Below are positions 28,042 to 35,640 of a stretch of 64,000 nt of DNA, one piece after another. How positions within the stretch are numbered: the first letter of the stretch is position 1; each line of letters starts with the position of its first letter. The stretch comes from Ga0077555 sp964500805 (GTDB lineage Bacteria; Pseudomonadota; Alphaproteobacteria; Rhizobiales; Hyphomicrobiaceae), in contig CAZCQH010000009.1 in NCBI GenBank assembly GCA_964500805.1, positions 1 to 64,000 of the forward strand, in the 5' to 3' direction. The notes below the pieces were generated by a model, which saw only the letters and a list, made by a program, of their open reading frames with translations, did no database searches and was not told where the DNA came from. A program made the translations under genes and the position numbers.

Positions 28042-29567
28042 TTCTTCGCCAATGCGAAATCTGAAAAGACCCCAATGTTGGGGATATCGATGCCGACCCG
28101 ATATGGACCCTCTACCGCTGGTATTTTGATGTGAGCTTCCAGCGTAGCCTTAAGAAGGCTACTGCCGTCATCACCTCGTTCTTCTTGGGTCGACACTCGC
28201 TTCATCGGCACCGAAGGCCCATTGGGGGGTGCCGGTGGACCGATGCGAACGTTATCGAGATCAGCCGCAGCAAGGTCACGGCTCCCAATGAGCTCCAATC
28301 TAACGAGGGCGTTGTCTCCAGCGCGTCCTATGGAGGGGATTATTCTATAGCGCCAGCGCTCGATCGGAATTTCGGTACCGTCGGCGGCGCGAAGGACGCT
28401 AGGACTGGAAATAGTACCGGCTGTCGGCGCCGGCGCGTCGTAAAGCACGTTGCGCAAATACTCCTTCGCAGCATCGGTCGTAAATATCCTCCCATGCTGT
28501 TCGACTGAGGGAGCTATGGCGAGGTCACTTGTCTTGCGTCCATTTATGGAGCTGGCCAAGACGACAGTGCCGTCACCCTTTTTAAAAACGAACCGATCTA
28601 AGTTTCCTTCGCCATCGATCAGTACCCGAGAACGCGTATCGTAACTTCCTGTTGCGATAAGCCGAAGGTCCATTTCCAGCGCTGGCGGTAGCGGCTTCTG
28701 AAGAATATCTTTGTGAAGACCTTCCGCGTTTGAAAGTGCCGATTTCAAGAAATCGATGCGCCGGGCGCTATCGAATGCATCCGAATACCACGAGAATTTT
28801 TTCCACACGACCGCGCTAAAGGGGTCGAATGCATCGGTGCGACCACCAGGTTTTACAAGGAAGCAGCAATTATCGTAGCTGGGTAGCAGTTCATACGTGC
28901 TCGGAAATGAGAGAGTTATGGACCGAATTTTTGGGATGCCTCCGGCAATCAAGTTGCTTAACCCTTCTTCTTCTCCGAGCCCCTGATATGTCATCTCGAA
29001 GACGTCCACGGACCCCCGATGGGGAGTTCCCATGGTAACAATTCTTTTTACCAGTGCGCTCCCCCCTATACTTGGATCCTGCACTAAAATTCGGGCAATT
29101 ATGCCTCCCATGCTGTGTCCAATTAAAATTACTGGAGTAGAACCGAATTCTTGTATTATTTCTTGCTTGAGAATCTTAGCGTTTACAAAATTACTTAGTC
29201 GCCAATCATAATCGAAAAACAATATCGAGCTATCGTCATATCCAATGTTGCGAAAGAATTTGATAAATTCTCCGTATTGATCTTCCTTAAATGGGGGCCA
29301 GATCGACGGCCTAGAGTCCAATAGTCCGCAGGGGATCAAGTTCGAGTCAGAAATATCTCTGGCAGACTTGAGGTCGAGCTTTAGGGCCCCGAAGTCTAAG
29401 CTTGGCCAATACTGCTTTAGGGTGGCCTTGTCGCATAACTTCGAGCCAAGATAACCAGGGACGAACACAACAGGATTTTTCGGTTCTGCCTGACTACCGA
29501 CCACCACAAGCAAAGATAGGCCGATTGCTGAGGCCAGGCACAAGAGAACACAGCGAAGAGAGTTCAT
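28038..29567 (-). CDS. Exported LCAT-like lipase/acyltransferase
   Basis: This 509-aa protein has a signal peptide (1-27). It has the LCAT-family opening NPVVFVPGYLGSKL (31-44), nucleophile elbow GHSMG with Ser152, TPHRGS at 181-186, and candidate acid Asp332 (GDGTV) and His358. The remaining ~110 residues are beta-rich (possible C-terminal binding domain). It likely hydrolyses or transfers acyl groups of phospholipids. It is the first gene of a two-gene operon with the trypsin-like protease. Exported lipase plus protease suggests an extracellular lytic or lipoprotein-processing role. Confidence 0.87.
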   Translation of the reverse strand: MNSLRCVLLCLASAIGLSLLVVVGSQAEPKNPVVFVPGYLGSKLCDKATLKQYWPSLDFGALKLDLKSARDISDSNLIPCGLLDSRPSIWPPFKEDQYGEFIKFFRNIGYDDSSILFFDYDWRLSNFVNAKILKQEIIQEFGSTPVILIGHSMGGIIARILVQDPSIGGSALVKRIVTMGTPHRGSVDVFEMTYQGLGEEEGLSNLIAGGIPKIRSITLSFPSTYELLPSYDNCCFLVKPGGRTDAFDPFSAVVWKKFSWYSDAFDSARRIDFLKSALSNAEGLHKDILQKPLPPALEMDLRLIATGSYDTRSRVLIDGEGNLDRFVFKKGDGTVVLASSINGRKTSDLAIAPSVEQHGRIFTTDAAKEYLRNVLYDAPAPTAGTISSPSVLRAADGTEIPIERWRYRIIPSIGRAGDNALVRLELIGSRDLAAADLDNVRIGPPAPPNGPSVPMKRVSTQEERGDDGSSLLKATLEAHIKIPAVEGPYRVGIDIPNIGVFSDFALAKK

Positions 29568-29746
29568 TCCCGTATCTCGTCGGCGGGCCGAAACTCATGA
29601 GGGTAAGGCTGAGCCGCGTTGTGTACAAGCGAGCTGCTAGGAGAGGTTGAGAGTTGAGCGTTTGGCCCCCCAGTCGAGCGACAACGCACTTGTCTACTCG
29701 TTGGTCACATAGGAAGTAGACAGCACTATTGCCGCCACCGGCGCGC

Positions 29747-30032
29747 TTAGAGCAACTCCTGCCACCACCATAGGATGAAGGCCATCACGAGGTAAAGCCC
29801 GGCGAAAAGCACCAGCCCGAACTTGGCGGCGGCCAGGTCCCACCGTTTGAAAACGAGCCAGATGCACGCGAGCGCAATCGGGCCCGCCCCACACTAGCGG
29901 AATCTTGAAGAGCGCCATCCAGCCTGCGGGACTTGCCGGCATCGGCTCCCGCGAAGCCAAGATCGACAATGCAACGGCAAACGCGATGCCGTAGAGACAG
30001 GCGATGCCAATCCAGAATCCCTTCTTCGTCAT
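29747..30032 (-). pseudogene. Small three-helix membrane protein with one frameshift
   Basis: The frame starting MTKKGFWIGIACLYGIAF covers a membrane helix and an amphipathic stretch to LVWGG. There it breaks in the G/C run at 29881-29890. Dropping one base gives the continuation PIALACIWLVFKRWDLAA, then a third hydrophobic helix (FGLVLFAGLYLVMAFILWWW) and a stop at 29747-29749. The restored protein is about 95 aa with three membrane segments. It may be a real null mutation or a sequencing slip; no other family information. Confidence 0.65.
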
Positions 30033-30089
30033 CCAGGTTCGAACGAGCTCCGGTTGCGATAAGGTCCAGGGCTCGGCAAGCGCCCCTGT

Positions 30090-30296
30090 TCACTGCTTCA
30101 CATAGGATCTGTAGGGGTCCGCCGGGCCACCACTGCCCCGACGCTCGATTACTCCCCTACTCACCAAGAGATTGCAGTCGCCGTTGACCCTCTGCTGATA
30201 GCCGCGATTTCCGAATATGGCCTCGGCCAACTCAGCCTCGGTTCTCCCGGGACCGTTCGCAATCAAGAAAACAAGTACATCGGCAATAGTGAGCAT
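30090..30296 (-). CDS. Small winged-helix-like protein
   Basis: This 68-aa protein begins MLTIADVLVFLIANGPGRTE. Its pattern AELAEAIFGNRGYQQRVNGD...LLVSRGVIERRG resembles a compact winged helix. I chose the ATG at 30296 because the preceding 30 codons lack conserved character. It could be a local regulator; no partner is evident. Confidence 0.6.
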   Translation of the reverse strand: MLTIADVLVFLIANGPGRTEAELAEAIFGNRGYQQRVNGDCNLLVSRGVIERRGSGGPADPYRSYVKQ

Positions 30297-30512
30297 GCCG
30301 CGAAGCATACAGGAAGCGGGCCGGATGAGACACCCCGCGTCATAAGGCTGGTCGGCGCTGCGCTCATTCCCGAGGGACCTGTGCAACGAAATTCGGGGAC
30401 TGAGGTAGTTTTGACCTCCCGCCAGTATGCCGCTTTGCTATCTTGCCTGTAGGGATGCGCGACTTGAGCCTTACGTCGTCGAGCTTCACAACAAGGGACA
30501 TCAAGCAATCAC

Positions 30513-30758
30513 ATGATTGCGAAGATCGTGATGCTGTATCTGGCTGTGTACGATTGCGACACGGGTGCGCTGTTGTTTCAGAGCGCGCGTCAAATGCCCG
30601 GCTTCTCGGTCAGCGGTGACCTTTTGGACGATTGCCGGCATGAAGGGGTGAGCCAAGCGGGAGCACTCACGTCTCATTATCGGAAGGCGTATCCCAACGC
30701 TTCAACCAGCGTGGTGTGCAGATGGGAGCGTGGACGGCCGCCGTGGCAGCCCGCCTAA
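30513..30758 (+). CDS. Small conserved-looking hypothetical protein
   Basis: This 81-aa protein starts MIAKIVMLYLAVYDCDTG and contains QMPGFSVSGDLLDDCRHEG and a Trp-rich end. The composition is protein-like and not a shadow of another gene. There is no signal peptide cleavage site, though the start is hydrophobic. I recall similar small proteins in Bradyrhizobium but can name no function. Confidence 0.55.
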   Translation: MIAKIVMLYLAVYDCDTGALLFQSARQMPGFSVSGDLLDDCRHEGVSQAGALTSHYRKAYPNASTSVVCRWERGRPPWQPA

Positions 30759-30934
30759 GCCTCAATCGGCTTCGCTCTCGTCAAACTCGCATTGGCTTAG
30801 AGCTAGATGCGCGGTCGCGCTTCGCTGGACGGCGAGGCACTCGCGGCGGCAAACGCCCAAGCTAACTCATTTCCTGCGCCTTGCGCCATGCGATGCCTCT
30901 GAGGGACGACCGCGAATTCGAGAGGAAGAAGCCA

Positions 30935-32104
30935 ATGGGCTGTCACAGTTTCACGCGGGAAGAGCTGCACGATCTCGTCTGGTCTGAGCCGATGACAAAG
31001 CTTGGTGCGCGGTTTGGAATCTCCGGCAACGGTCTCAAGAAGGCATGCAAGCGAGCGAACATACCGGTTCCCCCTCAGGGCTACTGGAACAAGCTTCAAG
31101 CTGGGCACAATGTGACTAAGACGCCGCTCCCGCCGGCAAGCGAGGGCACGCCGGCGAGGGTTACAATCGATCCGCCGGGGCAACGACCCGCTCCGCCCCC
31201 GGCACCGCCGGTTCCCGCGAGCGTGCAGGGGAAGATCGAAGCAGAGCGGCGATCGGGCAAGCCGGTCACCGTTCCGAAGACGCTGTCGAGCCTGCACCGC
31301 ATCGTCGATGGCTGGGTGCAGGACAGCCGCCGCGAGCAGCGGGAGGCGCGTTATGATGCATGGTCCCGCGCCCTGTACGCGCCCATCGACAAGACTGACC
31401 TCGACAAGCGGCGGCTGCGCATCCTGAGCGCGCTGTTCAAGGCACTAGAGGCGCGGGAGTACAAGCTGAACGCGGGCGAATCGTACCGCCGCGCGGTGCA
31501 AATCGGACTTGGCCATGAGAAACTGGAGGTGACGCTCGAAGAGCGCGTCCGGCAGGTGCGGCGCCAACTGACCGACGAAGAGAAGGCGCGATACGGTTAC
31601 AGCCTCGCCAGCCAGAAATGGACCCAGGAAAAAGCACCGACGGGCGAGCTGATCCTAAAGATCAAAGAGTCGGATCGATATGGCCGGGACAAGGAGTGGC
31701 GCGAGACGGCCGAAGCACCACTTGAGGAGAAGCTAAGCGACGTCATTGCGGAGATCGCCGGCATGTTCGAGGCGATACGCTTGCGGCGCGAGCGCGAAGC
31801 CAAGGAGCAGGAACGGCGACGGAAGCTCGAAGAGGAACGCCGCCTCGCTGAAATGGAGCGCAAGCGAGAGACGATCCGGTATAGACGCCTGATCAGCAGC
31901 TGTAAAGACTGGCGTAGGGCGACCGATATTCGGGCCTTCGCTGCTGCGGTCGAGGCAACCCCGCTGGCGTCAACCAGTGCAGAATCGTTCGCCAGATGGA
32001 AACTGTGGTCGCTCGCTCATGCGGATCGCATTGATCCACTGCAGGACATGGATTTGTTCGATCAGGAGGTTGACGACTACGAGGTCTATTTGTTGCGCGA
32101 CTGA
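30935..32104 (+). CDS. Hypothetical protein with helix-turn-helix-like start and charged coiled coil
   Basis: This 389-aa protein begins with FTREELHDLVWSEPMTKLGA and FGISGNGLKKACKRANIPVP, PQGYW. This opening is shared by a widespread island-borne family and looks like a helix-turn-helix. A Pro-rich linker (about 75-100), a helical middle and an Arg/Glu-rich coiled coil near 280-325 follow. GAGGAAG precedes the ATG at 30935. DNA binding is inferred; function is unknown. Confidence 0.75.
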   Translation: MGCHSFTREELHDLVWSEPMTKLGARFGISGNGLKKACKRANIPVPPQGYWNKLQAGHNVTKTPLPPASEGTPARVTIDPPGQRPAPPPAPPVPASVQGKIEAERRSGKPVTVPKTLSSLHRIVDGWVQDSRREQREARYDAWSRALYAPIDKTDLDKRRLRILSALFKALEAREYKLNAGESYRRAVQIGLGHEKLEVTLEERVRQVRRQLTDEEKARYGYSLASQKWTQEKAPTGELILKIKESDRYGRDKEWRETAEAPLEEKLSDVIAEIAGMFEAIRLRREREAKEQERRRKLEEERRLAEMERKRETIRYRRLISSCKDWRRATDIRAFAAAVEATPLASTSAESFARWKLWSLAHADRIDPLQDMDLFDQEVDDYEVYLLRD

Positions 32105-32493
32105 ACGCTGGTATCGGCGGCTTTGTCCCTAGTCGGCTTCTTTCGGCTTCTGAGCGCCACGATAGGACCGCACATCCGATCCCCGTCGAAAAAATTTGCG
32201 GAGGCATACTTCCCGCGCAGGAAGAAATCGGGCGCCTCGTTTGGACCAACGCACGGTTTGAAGGGCTGGCATCAGAACTTGTCTCTGGTTCAGAACTCCT
32301 GAGGTTCAGGTTCGTTAGCCGTTCATGCCTCATTTTGGCACACTGAGCGCGCCGGCTCATTGTCGCGCCGGCTCATTATTCAGTGTACCGCGTTGCACGA
32401 TAATGCCGTAGCATGCGATGTCACCGAGCGCTTATTTTAGTTTGACCCTCTAGTTGCCTTCGAAGTTGCCGCAATCACCCCAAGGAGGCTGCC
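32105..32493. other. Gene-free spacer
   Basis: There is no supported gene in 389 bp. A local repeat GCGCCGGCTCATT occurs twice near 32350-32376. The stretch 32390-32450 is relatively AT-rich and could hold the promoter of the following two-gene unit. A strong AAGGAGG precedes 32494. Confidence 0.4.
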
Positions 32494-32883
32494 ATGTTGC
32501 ACGGTGCGTCCATAAGGGTTTCTCCGAATTGGACTCCGGGCATTACCACGACTATCGATTTCGAATGGGATGACACGACACTTTCGGATTCCCGGCCAAC
32601 CGGAAGATGGTTTGGCGACCTTGCCCTTCTCGGCGGAACTGGCAGCAACGAGGGCGAGTGGGAATGGGACCCGATGACACAGGAACTTGAACTCTGGGTG
32701 CGCTTGCCCGGCAATTTGGGGGCCCGGCGTCTAATTGCTGTTCTCAAGCCGTTCCCGATCCCGGTTACGACCGGGACGACCGGCACTGGCAAATTATCGC
32801 CGGGCTTGGCACCGACCATTGAGGCACCTGAGTTCGGCTGGGAGACGTTCGCCCCCGACTTCCTAGCAGCTCAACGCGTGTAG
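32494..32883 (+). CDS. Small beta-rich protein, unknown family
   Basis: This 129-aa protein with a very good AAGGAGG ribosome-binding site contains alternating strands and Trp/Asp-rich turns (WDDTTLSDSRPTGRWFGD, EGEWEWDPMTQELELWV) with no cysteine, signal peptide or membrane segment. It is followed 27 bp later by a second small beta-rich gene. It faces the minus-strand ATP-grasp operon tail to tail. I do not recognise it. It may be a substrate or structural component of the neighbouring cluster. Confidence 0.7.
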   Translation: MLHGASIRVSPNWTPGITTTIDFEWDDTTLSDSRPTGRWFGDLALLGGTGSNEGEWEWDPMTQELELWVRLPGNLGARRLIAVLKPFPIPVTTGTTGTGKLSPGLAPTIEAPEFGWETFAPDFLAAQRV

Positions 32884-32910
32884 GCGTGGCAAGGTCGGAA
32901 GGAGGCGTCC

Positions 32911-33306
32911 ATGCCTGACATCGTTTTTGCAAACTCAGATGCCCCCATCGTTCCGAGTAGCGCGATCATTCACGATAACGAAAGCTTCCGTGTCCAATGG
33001 TCTGCGCTTAACATTAGTGACCGTGAGGTCCCAGAATTCATCGACCGGTTAGTAGTTTCGAGCATTCCGGAAGGTTGTCCAGGATCGGACGATCAGGAGC
33101 ACGAGGTCGTGTACGACAGCGACGTCGATGGGGAGACCGCTGACTTTACCGAACCCGATTTGGCTGCAGGCGCCGCGGGTCCGCTCATGGAACCGATGAT
33201 CGGTCCGCTCTCTGCCGGATCCTATCGCCTCACCGTCACGCTTGCGAACGACTCTGGTCAGGGAGCAACAACCTTCAACTGTATTGAAATCGTCGAGGCG
33301 ACATGA
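32911..33306 (+). CDS. Small CARDB/Ig-like protein
   Basis: This 131-aa protein has GGAAGGAGG before its ATG. The pattern NDESFRVQWSALN-like start, acidic middle (VYDSDVDGETADF) and LSAGSYRLTVTLANDSGQG end resembles a single CARDB-type immunoglobulin-like domain. It has no signal peptide, so if exported it needs another route. It is the second gene of a two-gene unit. Confidence 0.68.
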   Translation: MPDIVFANSDAPIVPSSAIIHDNESFRVQWSALNISDREVPEFIDRLVVSSIPEGCPGSDDQEHEVVYDSDVDGETADFTEPDLAAGAAGPLMEPMIGPLSAGSYRLTVTLANDSGQGATTFNCIEIVEAT

Positions 33307-33521
33307 TCCGCCTATTGAGTGTGCACACGGTCAAGCGCCGTCATACCGCGCCTCCAATTTTGACAAACGGCGCCATGCGCGTCGTGTGGTCACGTTTTGC
33401 ATTATGCGCGCACTTCTGTGACTCTCATTCGATGCCTGCCTCGAAAGACGAGCGCCGGAGACAGGCCGACGGACCGCGCATTTGCGCTTTGCCGTCAGGT
33501 GCGCGGCAGATCTAACGTCGG

Positions 33522-34436
33522 TTACGATTTGCCAGACAACGCAACCGCGATCGTCCGCGCGATCGGCTGCCCGGTGTTATTCTCGAAGAAACTAAAGGCG
33601 GGACTGGGATTGACCTCAAGACAATAGGCTTCTCCGTCATTGGCCAACAACAAGTCGATGCCTGCGAGCTCAAGACCGAGTTGTTTCGCGAGCGCAATAC
33701 ATTTCTCGGCGAGGCAGTCAGAGATGCTAAAGGGTGTCAACATCGCGTAGCCGCCATCACGACGGGCATACCGATAGTCGACTCGATTGGTTTGAACGCA
33801 CGTACCGAATACATCGTCGCCAATGACATGCACGCGGACATTTGTTCCCGCGATGAAGCGCTGAAACTGAACAGGGCACGATCGTATAAGAGTTAGCCTT
33901 CCCAGCGCGTCGTCATCAAGCAATCGAACAATTGAGCGGGTGCCGCTGATCGATTTGTAGATTACCTCAGTGTGCGAGGAGCGAAAGGCGCGCACAACCT
34001 CCGGATCGTTGGTAATGACTGTCTCGGGCACGCGGAACCCTGCCTGTAGAATTAACTGGCTTTGGTATGGTTTTGATTGATTTGATGCGGTCGCAGCTGT
34101 GCGATTCATGACACGAGCGGGGGCAATCTCGATCAAGTCGGCTAGGGCGCGATGCCAAAGGCCGCAACGTCGCATAATTGAGCTATCAGCAGTCACCTCG
34201 GGTAGGATGCGCCAATCAATCAATCTGGTATAGATTCCCGTTACGTCGGCACACGCGATGCTACGGCCGTTGATTGTGACGTGTCCGCTAACTCGTGCGC
34301 CGACGATGTCGACCTCGATGGAGGTCTCCATGAATCGCCTCTGGTGCAACACAGAATAGGCAAAACCCAATTGTTCAAGCGCATTGACGACCATTGCAAT
34401 CGGAGGCTCGCTTGGAATGCCGCAAATGATGATCAT
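33522..34436 (-). CDS. ATP-grasp ligase-like protein (RimK/MvdC-type)
   Basis: This 304-aa protein has the ATP-grasp layout. The N-terminal domain (1-110) is followed by YKSISGTRSIV (about 165-176), the adenine/hinge segment QFQRFIAGTNVRVHVIGDD, and the metal-binding LEVNPSPAF near 278-286. Enzymes of this class join a carboxylate to an amine, for instance adding amino acids to a protein or closing rings in peptides. Its ATG overlaps the stop of the preceding degenerate partner (ATGA), so they are likely a complex. Possible substrates in the cluster are unproven. Confidence 0.83.
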   Translation of the reverse strand: MIIICGIPSEPPIAMVVNALEQLGFAYSVLHQRRFMETSIEVDIVGARVSGHVTINGRSIACADVTGIYTRLIDWRILPEVTADSSIMRRCGLWHRALADLIEIAPARVMNRTAATASNQSKPYQSQLILQAGFRVPETVITNDPEVVRAFRSSHTEVIYKSISGTRSIVRLLDDDALGRLTLIRSCPVQFQRFIAGTNVRVHVIGDDVFGTCVQTNRVDYRYARRDGGYAMLTPFSISDCLAEKCIALAKQLGLELAGIDLLLANDGEAYCLEVNPSPAFSFFENNTGQPIARTIAVALSGKS

Positions 34437-35164
34437 GTCGTATCCGATGGCAAGCCAATGAGGCAGCCGTGCAGGTGATCAACAAACTCGACGCCACCGA
34501 TGCGGAGGTCTGGCATCGGGGTTGCGTTAGTGAAGCGAATTTGGTCTCGATCAACGAAAAAATCGATCCCCAGCAAATGTGTCTCAGCCATGTTTGCAAG
34601 ACGGATGCAGGCTTCCGAAATCGGACGAGGCAACTCGCCACCGAAGACGCGCTTGCCTAAGACGATGAATGAGCGCGCTCCTCCAAGAGGTTCCTTCAAG
34701 CCGGCTTCACACTCACTCGACACCCGCAGCATTGACACCGGAAGCCCTGCCTTGGCTGCAAGCAGAGTCCATTCTGCCGGTGAGCGCCAAGTACCAGCCA
34801 GTCCGCGCGCAGTTGCTCTATTGATTGAGACGGGGCCGATACAGGCCATCCAGCTGAGGACGAGGGCGTTTACCTCTTGAATGGCATAATGCGTCTCGTC
34901 GTCCGAACCAAATATCAGGTGATCTGTGGGCACCTCAGCGAGACGGTTTAGAACTCCTTTGATTTCGTCGCTGACGAGTTTCCCTCCCCTGGCCAACGCG
35001 ATCTCAAAATGAGACCCACGCGCGCCAACATTGTGCACAGACCAGGTCGAGTACGCGAGTTCATGCGGTGTGATAAGTTCGAGGGGAGCAAGTCCCCTTT
35101 TGCGTAGACCCGCATACGCCCATAATCCTGAGCGGTCACCTGGGTCGCAGAGAACTACCCACAT
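34433..35164 (-). CDS. Degenerate ATP-grasp-like partner protein
   Basis: The 243-aa protein resembles a second ATP-grasp fold: GLAGTWRSPAEWTLLAAKAG, FIVLGKRVFGGELP, LGIDFFVDRDQIRFTNATP. At the metal-binding position it has TNATPMPD instead of the usual ExNPSP, and the lysine-rich nucleotide loop is not clear, so it may be catalytically dead and serve as a substrate-binding partner. It is coupled to the active-looking copy downstream. The ribosome-binding site is weak. Confidence 0.65.
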   Translation of the reverse strand: MWVVLCDPGDRSGLWAYAGLRKRGLAPLELITPHELAYSTWSVHNVGARGSHFEIALARGGKLVSDEIKGVLNRLAEVPTDHLIFGSDDETHYAIQEVNALVLSWMACIGPVSINRATARGLAGTWRSPAEWTLLAAKAGLPVSMLRVSSECEAGLKEPLGGARSFIVLGKRVFGGELPRPISEACIRLANMAETHLLGIDFFVDRDQIRFTNATPMPDLRIGGVEFVDHLHGCLIGLPSDTT

Positions 35165-35242
35165 ACTCAGCTCAAGCTCACGCTAAAACGGCTCTGGGAA
35201 TCGCGCCAAAGGTTTCCTTACTGCGGGCCAAACCGCGACGTA

Positions 35243-35533
35243 TCAGGGCGGTTTGTCTCCGGGCTTTACGTATGCTGCCGAGACTGATGGCAGCTCGCGC
35301 ACGATCTCGATAACGCGCGTGGCCGTTTGAGGGTCGGGAGCTCGCACGTAATAATAATTCGAGAGTATCGGATCTCGACTGCCGGGGTGCATCGGCTCGA
35401 GTCTCAGACCGAGCTCTGCAATCGTTCGACGCACCGCCTTCAGCCGTCTCTCGGATTGCTCAGCAGACGCCTGCGTACGGTCCGGAGCAACCTGTATGAC
35501 GATGTCCACCAAATCCGTCCTCAACTCAAACAA
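35243..35533 (-). CDS. Free-standing subtilase N-terminal (I9-like) domain
   Basis: This 96-aa protein repeats the layout of the first ~120 residues of the adjacent S8 protease: LVDIVIQVAPD, then YYYVRAPDP, and an end SAAYVKPGDKPP that mirrors YYRVDAP and EAAYIKPP there. It is therefore a separate copy of a propeptide/inhibitor-I9-like domain and may inhibit or fold the protease in trans. No ATG is available; the start is TTG (35533) or GTG (35509). It lies between the protease and the ATP-grasp pair in one apparent operon. Confidence 0.7.
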   Translation of the reverse strand: MFELRTDLVDIVIQVAPDRTQASAEQSERRLKAVRRTIAELGLRLEPMHPGSRDPILSNYYYVRAPDPQTATRVIEIVRELPSVSAAYVKPGDKPP

Positions 35534-35640
35534 TCTGGGGCTACTGCAAAACGGATGAGACGGCGTCCCGGCGTGGCCTCGGCCAATCGAAGTAGAGAAG
35601 CACCCTCAACGATTTATGCGGCGAATCGACCGATCAATCC

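Noticed and set aside
33303..33627. Two short plus-strand frames
   Set aside because: They overlap each other in different frames, look compositionally random, and one overlaps the end of the ATP-grasp gene.
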